Shown: positions 44,146-56,861 of the stretch, piece after piece | Position numbering within the stretch: position 1 is the first letter of the stretch | Layout: each line of letters opens with the position of its first letter | Origin: Kitasatospora sp. NA04385 | GTDB lineage: Bacteria > Actinomycetota > Actinomycetes > Streptomycetales > Streptomycetaceae | NCBI RefSeq assembly: GCF_013364235.1 | Contig: NZ_CP054919.1 | Coordinates: 4,066,701-4,130,700, forward strand | Direction of reading: 5' to 3' | DNA length: 64,000 nucleotides | Notes under the pieces: model-generated | Seen by the model: the letters and a program-made list of their open reading frames with translations, nothing else | Databases searched by the model: none | What the model was told of the DNA's origin: nothing | Translations under genes and position numbers: made by a program

Positions 44146-44658
44146 ATGGCGGACGGCCCGGAGCTCTCGGGCGTGGACCTGGCCAGGGTGGCGCTGCGCG
44201 CCGCCAAGGAGCAGGCCAGGCAGCGCGGCGAGCAGGTGCGCGAGCGCCGGGAGGCCAAGCGGACCGGCCTGCGCAGCGGCGCCCGGGCGGACGGCCGGGA
44301 CCCGGTGCCGCTGGGGGCCGCGCTGAACCGGCTGATCACCGAGCGGGGCTGGGAGGCGCCGGCCGCGGTCGGCGGGGTGATGGGCCGCTGGTCGCAGATC
44401 GTCGGCCCGGACATCGCGGCGCACTGCGAGCCGAAGTCGTACGCGGAGGCCGAGGCGGTGCTCACCGTGCAGTGCGACTCCACCGCCTGGGCGACTCAAC
44501 TCCGTTTGCTGGCACGCCAGTTGGTGGCACGGCTGAACCACGAGCTGGGGCACGGCACGGTCCGGGTGATCAAGGTGCTGGGGCCGGACGCGCCGGTGCG
44601 CGGGTACGGGCGGCTGCGGGCGCCCGGGAGCAAGGGGCCGGGCGACACCTGGGGCTGA
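44146..44658 (+). CDS. DUF721 / DciA-like protein
   Basis: A 170-residue protein of the DUF721 family. Members with this position between recF and gyrB are the actinobacterial DciA, the likely loader or partner of DnaB helicase in bacteria lacking DnaC/DnaI. The N-terminal half is charged and helical (SGVDLARVALRAAKEQARQR); the C-terminal half is the DciA fold (WSQIVGPDIAAHCEPKSY, VLTVQCDSTAWATQLRLLA). The start is ATG 44146; another ATG eleven bases earlier is in a different frame. dnaB itself is at the other end of the window. Confidence 0.88.
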   Translation: MADGPELSGVDLARVALRAAKEQARQRGEQVRERREAKRTGLRSGARADGRDPVPLGAALNRLITERGWEAPAAVGGVMGRWSQIVGPDIAAHCEPKSYAEAEAVLTVQCDSTAWATQLRLLARQLVARLNHELGHGTVRVIKVLGPDAPVRGYGRLRAPGSKGPGDTWG

Positions 44659-44931
44659 CCCGGGCGGAGCGGATCGGGATCTTCCGGAATCGCTGGCAGC
44701 CCTACCAGGCGCTCTGAGCCCCCCTCGCGAGTATCGGGACACGTCCCGAGGGGATTCAGGGCGGCACATCTGCCCTCAGGGGCTGCCAAACGCCCCTCTC
44801 TGTCGGTCGTACCGGTAGACTGAAGCGCAAACAACGTTGCGTGGAGCAACAGAGTCGAAACGCCGTGGTCGCACACCTGCCCGGGCAGTCGGGGAGGGGC
44901 GCGGCCCGCGCTGTGCCAGAGAGGGCGCTTC

Positions 44932-46923
<1,992 letters not shown>

Positions 46924-46960
46924 CGTCCGCCAAGGATCGTTGAAAGGAAACTGACCAGCA

Positions 46961-49561
<2,601 letters not shown>

Positions 49562-49574
49562 CGCCCGGACGCGC

Positions 49575-49620
49575 ACCCGTGGTGCCCGCCCCGCCGCCCG
49601 GCGGAGCGGGCACCACGGGT
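49575..49620 (+). terminator. Terminator after gyrA
   Basis: A perfect 15-bp stem (49575-49589 with 49606-49620, 16-base loop) follows the stop codon by 13 bp. Confidence 0.8.
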
Positions 49621-49710
49621 TGAACCGAGGGCCACCCGGCCCGCGGCGCAGGAGCACAAGACGGACCAGGACGGTGCGATCGTCCTGGCGGACGGTTCGG
49701 GAGGACCACG

Positions 49711-50355
49711 GTGAGCGGAGCCACGGGTGCTGGAGGTGCCACGGGCGGCCTGGCGGGCGGGCAGCAGGCCTACGGAGGCCAGACCCCGCCCCCGCCGCCG
49801 AGCACTCCGCCCGCGGGCGGTTTCTCCCAGCCGACCACCTACGCCAAGGGCCAGCCCACCCCGCCGCGCGGCACCCGGGTCCCGGGCTCCCCGGGCTCCC
49901 CGGGCGCTCCCGGCCAGGGCGGCGGCCAGCCCCGCCGTCCCGGCGGTCCCGCGCCGACCCCGGGCGGCGGCACCGGTCGGACCCGCAAGGCCCGGCTGCG
50001 GGTCACCAAGGCCGACCCCTGGTCGGTGATGAAGGTCAGCTTCCTGCTGTCGCTGGCCCTCGGCGTGATCATCATCGTGGCCGCCGCGGTGCTCTGGATG
50101 ACGCTCGACGGCCTCGGCGTCTTCTCCTCGCTCAGCGGCACCCTGAAGGACGTCACCGGCAGCGGCTCCGACAGCTCCAGCGCCTTCAACCTGATGGACT
50201 ACATCGGGTTCGGCAAGGTGATGCTCTTCACCACCCTGATCGCCCTGGTCGACATCGTCCTGATGACCGCCCTGGCGACCCTGGCCGCGTTCATCTACAA
50301 CTCGGCCGCCGGCTTCACCGGCGGCATCGAACTGACCCTCGCCGAGGAGGACTGA
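49711..50355 (+). CDS. DUF3566 membrane protein
   Basis: A 214-residue protein with a Pro/Gly/Gln-rich cytoplasmic N-terminus (~90 residues) and the DUF3566 domain (RTRKARLRVTKADPWSVMKV), which has two membrane helices (about 115-137 and 172-200) around an outer loop with SSAFNLMDYIGFGKVM. The family always lies downstream of gyrA in actinomycetes; its function is unknown. The start is GTG 49711 with GGGAGGA upstream. The mycobacterial relative has been linked to cell division, but I cannot confirm this for streptomycetes. Confidence 0.92.
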   Translation: MSGATGAGGATGGLAGGQQAYGGQTPPPPPSTPPAGGFSQPTTYAKGQPTPPRGTRVPGSPGSPGAPGQGGGQPRRPGGPAPTPGGGTGRTRKARLRVTKADPWSVMKVSFLLSLALGVIIIVAAAVLWMTLDGLGVFSSLSGTLKDVTGSGSDSSSAFNLMDYIGFGKVMLFTTLIALVDIVLMTALATLAAFIYNSAAGFTGGIELTLAEED

Positions 50356-50382
50356 CCCCGCGTCGGCCCGGCGGAATTCCCG

Positions 50383-50415
50383 GGGCCCCGGAGGCCGTTG
50401 AAGCCTCCGGGGCCC
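50383..50415 (+). terminator. Terminator after the DUF3566 gene
   Basis: A perfect 13-bp stem (50383-50395 with 50403-50415) follows the stop by 27 bp. Confidence 0.8.
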
Positions 50416-50577
50416 TTCGCCGTCCCCGGGGGCAATCGGGTGACCGCCCGGTGCACCGGGATTGGCGCCGCGGCCCGCAGCGCACAGATGGAAGAACGGG
50501 AACGGTCAGCGGGCCGCCCGGCCGCTTCCCGCGGTCACCGGGCGACCCCACGGGCACGACTGGTCGGAAGGTCCGTC

Positions 50578-51963
50578 ATGGGGCAGCACGCACAGCAACT
50601 GGTCGGCGCGGTGGAGGAGCTGATCGGTCGTCCGGTCCCCCTGCGGGTGCGCGCCTGGGACGGCTCCCAGGCCGGCCCGGCCGGCGCCCCCACCGTGGTC
50701 CTGCGCAACCGCCGCGCGCTGCGCCGCCTGCTCTGGGCGCCCGGCGAACTCGGCCTGGCCCGCGCCTACGTCTCCGGGGACCTCGAACTCGCCCCCGACA
50801 CCGACCTGTACGAGGTGCTGGCCGCCGTCACCGCCTTCGCCGAGGACCCGGACGCCCCCCGTCCGGAGCTCGGCCCCCGCGAGTACCTCGGCGCTCCCGG
50901 CCGCCGCCTGCTCGCCACCGGCCTGCGGCTGGGCGCGCTCGGCCCCAACCCCGCTCCCCCGCCCGAGGAGGTCGTCCAGCGCCGCGGCCGGGCGCACAGC
51001 CGCGGCCGGGACCGCGCCGCGATCAGCCACCACTACGACGTCGGCAACGACTTCTACCGGCTCGTCCTGGGCCCCAGCATGGTCTACTCCTGCGCCTACT
51101 GGGAGCCCGCCGCCAAGAGCCTGGAGGACGCCCAGGCGGCCAAGCTCGACCTGATCTGCCGCAAGCTCGGCCTGCGCCCCGGCATGCGGCTGCTGGACGT
51201 CGGCTGCGGCTGGGGCTCGCTGGTGCTGCACGCCGCCCGCCACTACGGCGTCCGGGCGGTCGGCGTCTCCATCTCCACCGAGCAGGTCGCGCTGGCCCGG
51301 CAGCGGGTCGCGGCGGCCGGTCTCGCCGACCGGATCGACATCCGGCTCCAGGACTACCGGGAGATCCCCGACGGCCCCTTCGACGCCGTCTCCAGCGTCG
51401 GCATGGCCGAGCACGTCGGCTCCGCCCAGTACCTGCGCTACGCCCGCCACCTGTACGAGCTGCTGGCGCCCGGCGGCCGGCTGCTCAACCACCAGATCGC
51501 CCGCCGCCCGCTGCCCCCCGGCCAGGAGTACCGGCTCTCCCCCTTCATCGACCGCTACGTCTTCCCCGACGGCGAGCTCTCCCCCGTCGGCACCACGGTC
51601 TCCCGGCTGGAGGAGGCCGGTTTCGAGGTCCGCGACGTCGAGGCCCTGCGCGAGCACTACGGCCGCACCCTGCGCGAGTGGGTCGCCAACCTGGAGGCGC
51701 ACTGGCCCGAGGCGGTCGCCCTGGCCGGCCGCGGCCGGGCCCGGGTCTGGCGGCTCTACATGGCGGCCTGCGCCGTCTCCTTCGAGCAGAACCACATCGG
51801 CATCAACCAGGTCCTCGCCGTCCGCCCCACCCCCGCGGGCGCCTCCGGACTGCCCCCGACCCGCCCGCAGTGGCTCGCCGGGGCCGCTGAGCAGCACCGC
51901 GAGCAGGGCCGTCCGCAGGGGCACCGGGATACGGATTTGGGAGATCGGCCGACGGTCCGCTAA
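50578..51963 (+). CDS. Cyclopropane-fatty-acid synthase-like SAM methyltransferase
   Basis: A 461-residue enzyme. The N-terminal ~140 residues match the lipid-binding part of cyclopropane synthases (RALRRLLWAPGELGLARAYV, SGDLELAPDTDLYEVL). The core has HHYDVGNDFYRLVLGPSMVYSC, split here as the motifs ISHHYDVGNDFY and MVYSCAYW, the SAM loop LLDVGCGWGSLVLHAA, and the C-terminal catalytic region with EQNHIGINQVL. The family methylates double bonds of membrane phospholipid chains using S-adenosylmethionine, giving cyclopropane or methyl-branched lipids. The start is ATG 50578. It lies alone between DUF3566 and tRNA-Ile; I do not recall this as a standard neighbour, so it may be an accessory gene. 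Confidence 0.9.
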   Translation: MGQHAQQLVGAVEELIGRPVPLRVRAWDGSQAGPAGAPTVVLRNRRALRRLLWAPGELGLARAYVSGDLELAPDTDLYEVLAAVTAFAEDPDAPRPELGPREYLGAPGRRLLATGLRLGALGPNPAPPPEEVVQRRGRAHSRGRDRAAISHHYDVGNDFYRLVLGPSMVYSCAYWEPAAKSLEDAQAAKLDLICRKLGLRPGMRLLDVGCGWGSLVLHAARHYGVRAVGVSISTEQVALARQRVAAAGLADRIDIRLQDYREIPDGPFDAVSSVGMAEHVGSAQYLRYARHLYELLAPGGRLLNHQIARRPLPPGQEYRLSPFIDRYVFPDGELSPVGTTVSRLEEAGFEVRDVEALREHYGRTLREWVANLEAHWPEAVALAGRGRARVWRLYMAACAVSFEQNHIGINQVLAVRPTPAGASGLPPTRPQWLAGAAEQHREQGRPQGHRDTDLGDRPTVR

Positions 51964-51979
51964 TCTTTGAGTGCGGCAA

Positions 51980-52053
51980 GGGCCTATAGCTCAGACGGTT
52001 AGAGCGCTTCCCTGATAAGGAAGAGGCCACAGGTTCAAGTCCTGTTAGGCCCA
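51980..52053 (+). tRNA. tRNA-Ile (GAT)
   Basis: A 74-nt cloverleaf with acceptor GGGCCTA/TAGGCCC, the D-loop sequence AGCTCAGACGGTTAGAGC, anticodon GAT in CCTGATAAG and the T-arm AGGTTCAAGTCCT. CCA is not encoded. It starts 17 bp after the methyltransferase stop. Confidence 0.97.
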
Positions 52054-52060
52054 CCTGCGC

Positions 52061-52093
52061 GAAGGCCCCGATCACCTGGTGATCGGGGCCTTC
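52061..52093 (+). terminator. Terminator after tRNA-Ile
   Basis: A perfect 15-bp stem (52061-52075 with 52079-52093, loop CTG) lies 8 bp after the tRNA. Confidence 0.85.
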
Positions 52094-52336
52094 GACGTGT
52101 TGGGCCCGTAACCCCGCCCCGGCCCGCTCGTTGGGCCCGGTGCGCAGAGGCAACACAGGGTGAGCTGACTCGAAACTGATGTGAAGTCGGGGATAGCCGG
52201 GCGACAGACCCGGTCATCGGGTGACGTGGGACGTAGCGCGACCTCTGCTCCGGTCGGCGGATGATCCGGCCCCGCCCGCCCCGGGCTCCCGGGCGGTTCC
52301 CACGTCATGTCTTCATTCACCCTGTGAGGCACTCCC

Positions 52337-53239
52337 ATGTCCATGGAAGCCGCGCTGCTCGAATCCAGGACGCTCCGCAGCGGCCTGTGCGAGCGCACCG
52401 AAGCCCTCGACGAGGTCAAGGCCCTCGTCCTGCTGCCCGACGGCCTGTACGTCACCACGCGGATGGTGGCGGACTACTTCGAGGTCGGCGAGGACGTCGT
52501 CCGACAGTTGGTCCGACGCAACCGGAAGGAGCTGGAGAGCAACGGATACTTCATCCACAAGCCTGTGGAAAACCCCGCAGGCCAGAGTGACAAGATGTCA
52601 CTCTGGCAGGTCAGCGGCCATGAAGGGGGCGAAGGCGCTCCGCCGGCGGACAACCCCTACGGCCGCCCGCAGGGCGGTGGCAACGGCGTCGCCCTTTACT
52701 CGCGGCGGGCCGTGCTGAACGTCGCGATGCTGCTGCGGGACAGCGAGGTGGCCCGGCGGGTGCGCGGGCGGTTGCTGGACGCGGTGGAGGCGGCGGCGCG
52801 GCCGGTGGTGCGGCCGCCGGTGGTGCACGCGTTCCGGGGGCGGCCGTGGCGGCGGTGGAGCGAGCTGCGGTGGGACGAGTACGAGGCGGAGCGGCGGGAC
52901 CCGGCGGTGGCGGCCTGGCGGCGGCGGATCGACGGGCTGGAGCCGTTCGGGGCGTACCGGCCGGGGGAGGACGGTCCGGCGGTGCCGTACGCGGGGGAGC
53001 CGGAGCCCGGGTTCACCGCGGCGGACCTGCCGGCGCTGGTCGCGGGGCTGGTGGTGTCGGTCGGGTCGATCGAGCGGCGGCTGGAGGCGCAGGGGGTGCT
53101 GATCACCGCGATCGGTGAGCGGATCTCCCGGCAGGAGGCGCGGATCGACGCCGTGGAGGCCCGGTGCGACGCCCTGGCCGAGGACGCGCGGGCGATCCGC
53201 CGGGACGTGGCCCACCTGCGGCGGCGGCATCGGCGGTAG
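52337..53239 (+). CDS. Phage antirepressor-like (ORF6N/Rha-type) DNA-binding protein
   Basis: A 300-residue protein. Residues ~25-80 look like a winged or HTH module (LPDGLYVTTRMVADYFEVGE, VVRQLVRRNRKELESNGYF). Residues ~115-150 carry SRRAVLNVAMLLRDSEVARR, a segment I associate with a multicopy actinobacterial family resembling phage ORF6N/Rha antirepressors. The remainder is Arg/Pro-rich and ends in a predicted coiled coil (EAQGVLITAIGERISRQEAR). Between the two modules is a Gly-rich insert containing a perfect 12-bp inverted repeat. The start is ATG 52337. It follows tRNA-Ile, a common integration site, though no att repeat or integrase is present. The gap 52094-52336 holds no evident gene. 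Function unknown. Confidence 0.75.
   Translation: MSMEAALLESRTLRSGLCERTEALDEVKALVLLPDGLYVTTRMVADYFEVGEDVVRQLVRRNRKELESNGYFIHKPVENPAGQSDKMSLWQVSGHEGGEGAPPADNPYGRPQGGGNGVALYSRRAVLNVAMLLRDSEVARRVRGRLLDAVEAAARPVVRPPVVHAFRGRPWRRWSELRWDEYEAERRDPAVAAWRRRIDGLEPFGAYRPGEDGPAVPYAGEPEPGFTAADLPALVAGLVVSVGSIERRLEAQGVLITAIGERISRQEARIDAVEARCDALAEDARAIRRDVAHLRRRHRR
52581..52607. repeat. Perfect 12-bp inverted repeat inside the antirepressor-like gene
   Basis: GCCAGAGTGACA (52581-52592) and TGTCACTCTGGC (52596-52607) are separated by AGA. In protein it reads AGQSDKMSLW. It looks like an operator dyad, but it lies in coding sequence. Confidence 0.75.
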
Positions 53240-53311
53240 GCCGTAGCGGGAGGGGTGCGCGGGCGCGCCGCCGGGCGGGAACGGTGGCGCGCCCGGGCGC
53301 GTTGCCGGGGC

Positions 53312-53701
53312 GTGGGAATCTTCTGGGCGATGAGCCTGCCGGGGCTGGTCTGCGCGCTGGTGGTGCTGGCCTTCGTGGATCAGCTCGCGCTGCGGGCCAG
53401 CCGGAGCCGCTGGGTGCCCTGGCGCGGGTCGGGCCGGGAGGGGCAGGTCTCGGCCACCGGGTTCGAGCAGTTGCACGCCCAGTTCGCGGCCGGGAAGCAG
53501 GCCGAGCTGGAGCAGCGGAAGACCACCCTGATGCTCCGGGACGAGGAGGGCGAGGGCGCCCCGCCGCGTTCGACGGTGGACTTGGACGGGGGCGTGGCGG
53601 TGATCCGCGCGGGGGACCGGCGGTCGGACGATCGCACTGATGGTGGGGTGTCAAAGCCGGTGGCGGATCGGTCGGTTGGCGGTGGCGGGGGCCGCTCTTG
53701 A
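53312..53701 (+). CDS. DUF6191-like small protein with N-terminal membrane helix
   Basis: A 129-residue protein. The GTG at 53312 gives VGIFWAMSLPGLVCALVVLA, the usual N-terminal membrane helix of this streptomycete family; an ATG at 53330 is an alternative. The middle has GQVSATGFEQLHAQFAAGKQ followed by the conserved EQRKTTLMLRDEEGEGAPP. The C-terminus is disordered. I recognise the family by these segments; no function is known. The start codon lacks a strong ribosome-binding site. Confidence 0.7.
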   Translation: MGIFWAMSLPGLVCALVVLAFVDQLALRASRSRWVPWRGSGREGQVSATGFEQLHAQFAAGKQAELEQRKTTLMLRDEEGEGAPPRSTVDLDGGVAVIRAGDRRSDDRTDGGVSKPVADRSVGGGGGRS

Positions 53702-53801
53702 ACCGGTTACCGGTGTGTATCATCGGCCCCAGGGCGGTCTGCACCCTGACCGCCGGTTCGTGCTCCCCCATCCAAGCAAGCAAGAAGGACGAGGTCCCAC
53801 G

Positions 53802-53930
53802 GTGAAGAAGCTCCTCCTGGTCGCCCTGGTCGCCCTCGGCGGCTTCTTTGTCTACCGTCAGGTCCAGGCGGACCGCGCCGAGCAGGACCTGTGGACCGAG
53901 GCGACCGACCCGGTCCCCGCCGGCCGCTGA
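53802..53930 (+). CDS. DLW-39 family small membrane-associated protein
   Basis: A 42-residue protein, MKKLLLVALVALGGFFVYRQ followed by a short tail with the family signature EQDLWTEATD. One N-terminal hydrophobic helix is probably a membrane anchor. The start is GTG 53802; AGGACGAGG upstream may be the ribosome-binding site. The family is conserved near gyrA and tRNA-Ala in streptomycetes; its function is unknown. Confidence 0.85.
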   Translation: MKKLLLVALVALGGFFVYRQVQADRAEQDLWTEATDPVPAGR

Positions 53931-54040
53931 GCGCCGACTGACGCAGTCTTCTCGGACCGGCCCGCGGAGCACGGGCCGCGGCCGGTCCGAAACCCGCGTG
54001 GGCGGTTGCCCGGGAGCGGGTAGGCTATCCCCCGTTGCTC

Positions 54041-54113
54041 GGGGCCTTAGCTCAGTTGGTAGAGCGCTGTCTTTGCATGGCAGATGTCAGGGGTTCGACT
54101 CCCCTAGGCTCCA
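54041..54113 (+). tRNA. tRNA-Ala (TGC)
   Basis: A 73-nt cloverleaf with acceptor GGGGCCT/AGGCTCC (one G-T pair), the D-arm GCTCAGTTGGTAGAGC, anticodon TGC in CTTTGCATGG and the T-arm GGGGTTCGACTCCCC. CCA is not encoded. Confidence 0.97.
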
Positions 54114-54120
54114 CAGTCGA

Positions 54121-54162
54121 CGAACGGCCCCCGACCTGGGGAAACAGGTCGGGGGCCGTTCG
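54121..54162 (+). terminator. Terminator after tRNA-Ala
   Basis: A perfect 18-bp stem (54121-54138 with 54145-54162, loop GGGAAA) lies 7 bp after the tRNA and also faces the convergent DUF5324 gene. Confidence 0.9.
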
Positions 54163-54180
54163 CGTGTGCTCGGGGCGCGC

Positions 54181-55128
54181 TCAGTGCGGCTTGCGCGGGT
54201 CGTGCGGCTTGGGGCGGTCGTCCGAGGCGGGCTTGGCGTCGGCGTCGGTGTCACCGTCACCGTCGATCTGCGCGCTGCCGTCGCCGGAGCCGGGCTCCTC
54301 GCGCGGCACGGAGCCGTTCAGCACCGCGCCGCCGACCGGGCCGCCGGCGACGCTGCCGGGGGTTGGCTCGTCGGGGGAGACCGGGGAGACCGGAGAGACC
54401 GGGGAGGACGGGGCCGCGGCCGTCGCGGTGGACGAGGCACCGGCCGGGACGGTGCTCGGCGGGGTGACCGGCGCCGGGGCCTCGGTCAGCCACTCGGGGT
54501 TGTTCTGCTTGCGGTACCACTGCCAGGCCAGCACGCCGGTGCCGATGGCCAGGGTGCCGGCCACCGCGAGACCGGTGGCCCAGCCGTTGCGGTGCTGCTT
54601 CTTGGCGTTCTTCGCGGCCAGCGCGCCGATCTCGGCGGCGCTGACGTTGCCGTGCAGCGCGGTGACCGCGGCGGCGCCGCGCTGCTGCGCCTCCTGGGCG
54701 ATCGGGGTGACGGTGTCCTTGGCGGCCTGGAAGGTCTCGGTGACCTTCGGCACCACGGTGGCCTTGGCCTGCCCGGCGGCCTGCCCGGCCGAGACCTTGG
54801 CGGCGAGGGCGGCCTCCTGGGCCCGGTGGACGGCCCGGAGCGCGGCCTTCTGAGTCTCGGGGGGGAGGTTGGAGAAGGCGTTCTCCAGGTGCGGGGCGAC
54901 GTGCTTGACGTACTGCACCCGGGCGGCGTGCGCGGCCTGCCCTGCTCCCGCCTTGGCCTGCGCCCCGGCGGCCGCGGCCTTCGGGCCGAGCGCCTCCAGC
55001 TTGGGGCCGAGGGTCTGCCTGGCCCCTTCCGCGTAGTGCAGGGCGGCCTCCTTGGCGGAGACGGCGTAGGGCGCGACGGCGTCCTTCGCCCGTCCGGCGG
55101 TCTCGCGCGCGGTGTCCGTACGGCTCAC
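54181..55128 (-). CDS. DUF5324-type Ala-rich single-pass protein
   Basis: A 315-residue protein. The first ~180 residues are Ala/Lys-rich helical repeats (AGRAKDAVAPYAVSAKEAAL, AAKVSAGQAAGQAKATVVPK) like apolipophorin or late-embryogenesis proteins. A membrane helix (about 190-210, WATGLAVAGTLAIGTGVLAW) precedes a disordered acidic and Ser/Pro-rich tail. The GTG at 55128 has AAGGAGAAG upstream. The family is limited to streptomycetes and neighbours; I know no function. Confidence 0.8.
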   Translation of the reverse strand: MSRTDTARETAGRAKDAVAPYAVSAKEAALHYAEGARQTLGPKLEALGPKAAAAGAQAKAGAGQAAHAARVQYVKHVAPHLENAFSNLPPETQKAALRAVHRAQEAALAAKVSAGQAAGQAKATVVPKVTETFQAAKDTVTPIAQEAQQRGAAAVTALHGNVSAAEIGALAAKNAKKQHRNGWATGLAVAGTLAIGTGVLAWQWYRKQNNPEWLTEAPAPVTPPSTVPAGASSTATAAAPSSPVSPVSPVSPDEPTPGSVAGGPVGGAVLNGSVPREEPGSGDGSAQIDGDGDTDADAKPASDDRPKPHDPRKPH

Positions 55129-55294
55129 GGGCTTCTCCTTCTCGGCGGGTCTCCGGTGTGGTCCGGTATGCACTTTTCCACCTGATAGGAGATCATGCAT
55201 CGCGCCCGGCCGCCGGGCACCTTCGGCTGAGCCGTACGCGGGCCGCGTGGGATGATTCTTCGGATAGTCAGTGGAAAACAAGGAAGGTACTGCC

Positions 55295-55822
55295 GTGGCC
55301 GAGGAACTCACCGCCACCCTGAAGACCAACCACGGTGACATCGTGGTCAAGCTCTTCCCGAACCACGCTCCGAAGACCGTGGCCAACTTCGTGGAGCTGG
55401 CCGAGGGCACCCGCGAGTGGAAGAACCCGGAGACCGGCGAGCTGGCCGCCAAGCCGCTGTACGACGGCACGGTCTTCCACCGGGTCATCGAGGGCTTCAT
55501 GATCCAGGGCGGCGACCCGCTGGGCAACGGCACCGGCGGCCCGGGCTACAAGTTCGCCGACGAGTTCCACCCGGACCTCGCCTTCACCAAGCCGTACCTG
55601 CTGGCGATGGCCAACGCGGGCCCGGGCACCAACGGCTCGCAGTTCTTCGTCACGGTCGCCCCGACCACCTGGCTGACCGGCAAGCACACCATCTTCGGCG
55701 AGGTCGCCGACGAGGCCAGCCAGAAGGTGGTGGACGCGATCGCCACCACCGCCACCACCAAGCCGTACGACCGCCCGGTCGAGGACGTGGTGATCCAGCA
55801 GGTCGTCGTCTCGCGCGGCTGA
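55295..55822 (+). CDS. Cyclophilin-type peptidyl-prolyl cis-trans isomerase
   Basis: A 175-residue cytoplasmic cyclophilin, starting VAEELTATLKTNHGDIVVKL, that speeds up proline isomerisation in proteins. The active-site segments are FHRVIEGFMIQGGDP and GPGTNGSQFFVTVAP with the conserved Arg, Phe and Gln. The GTG at 55295 is preferred; another GTG at 55271 is in frame and lies before the AAGGAAGG site. It is divergent from DUF5324. Confidence 0.93.
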   Translation: MAEELTATLKTNHGDIVVKLFPNHAPKTVANFVELAEGTREWKNPETGELAAKPLYDGTVFHRVIEGFMIQGGDPLGNGTGGPGYKFADEFHPDLAFTKPYLLAMANAGPGTNGSQFFVTVAPTTWLTGKHTIFGEVADEASQKVVDAIATTATTKPYDRPVEDVVIQQVVVSRG

Positions 55823-55941
55823 GACCCGCGCCGCGCGCCCTCCCCGCGGGGGCGGCGCGCAGTAGCCTGGGCGGTCCCGGCGGTGCCCCGTTCGCGACGG
55901 TGGCGGCGCCGGGACCGTCTCGTTGAGGAGGAACAGCGGCG

Positions 55942-56859
55942 ATGCATCCGGAGGAGCCCGTGCGACCGACGCCGGCGGACGGCCAGGGGACGGGCGGCGG
56001 GCTGCCCGGGTGCCACCGCCACCCCGAGCGGGAGACCGGGGTGAGCTGCGCGAGGTGCGGCCGGCCGGTCTGCCCGGAGTGCATGGTGCCCGCCTCGGTG
56101 GGTTTCCAGTGCCCGGACTGCGTGCACGGCGCCGAGGCCCGGCAGGAGCGGGACCGGCAGCGGCCCCGGACCTCGGCCGGGGCGCTGCTGGCGCTCGGCG
56201 ACGGGGCGCTGGTCACCAAGGCGCTGATCGGGATCAACCTGGCGGTGTTCCTGCTCACCGAGTACCTGGCGCCCGCGCTCTTCGGCGACCTGGCCCTGCG
56301 CAGCATCGCCCCGCTGCCGGGGCTGCGGCTGGGCGTGGCGGAGGGGCCGGGGGAGTGGTACCGGCTGGTGAGCGCGATGTTCGTGCACGCCGGGGTGCTG
56401 CACGTCGCGATGAACATGTTCTCGCTCTGGGTGCTCGGGCCGCAGTTGGAACGGGTGCTCGGCCGCCTGCGCTTCCTGGCCCTGTACCTGGTGTCGGGGC
56501 TGGCGGGCAACGCGTTCGCCTACCTGCTGGCCCCGCCGGACCGCTGGCTGAACTCGGTCGGCGCCTCGGGCGCGATCTTCGGCCTGCTGGGCGCCACCGC
56601 GGTGCTGTTCAAGGTGAGCAGGACGCCGATGCAGCCGGTGATCGCGCTGCTGGTGGTCAACCTGGTGCTGAGCTTCTCGCTGTCCGGGATCGACTGGCGC
56701 GCGCACCTCGGCGGCCTGGTGGCGGGCGCGGCGGTCGGCGCCGGCATGTTCTACGCCCCGCGCGAGCGCCGGAACCTGGTGCAGGGGCTGGCGGTGGCCG
56801 GGGGGCTGGCGCTGACGCTGGTGATGCTGCTGGTCGGGACGGCCCGGTTGCCCGGCTGA
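55942..56859 (+). CDS. Rhomboid intramembrane serine protease with zinc-binding N-terminus
   Basis: A 305-residue protein. The N-terminal ~45 residues hold CxxC pairs (VSCARCGRPVCPECM, FQCPDCVHG) like a B-box zinc site. The rhomboid core follows with about six helices: the HxxxNM motif in LHVAMNMFSLWVLGPQ, the catalytic serine in NSVGASGAIFGLLG, and the partner histidine in WRAHLGGLVAGA. It cleaves membrane proteins within the bilayer. The start is ATG 55942 with GAGGAGG upstream. The substrate is unknown; the second sortase and crgA are nearby but not linked by evidence. Confidence 0.93.
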   Translation: MHPEEPVRPTPADGQGTGGGLPGCHRHPERETGVSCARCGRPVCPECMVPASVGFQCPDCVHGAEARQERDRQRPRTSAGALLALGDGALVTKALIGINLAVFLLTEYLAPALFGDLALRSIAPLPGLRLGVAEGPGEWYRLVSAMFVHAGVLHVAMNMFSLWVLGPQLERVLGRLRFLALYLVSGLAGNAFAYLLAPPDRWLNSVGASGAIFGLLGATAVLFKVSRTPMQPVIALLVVNLVLSFSLSGIDWRAHLGGLVAGAAVGAGMFYAPRERRNLVQGLAVAGGLALTLVMLLVGTARLPG

Positions 56860-56861
56860 GG

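Noticed and set aside
51980..53239. An integrated element at tRNA-Ile
   Set aside because: No second copy of the tRNA 3' end, no integrase and no change of style beyond one gene were seen; kept only as a possible remnant.
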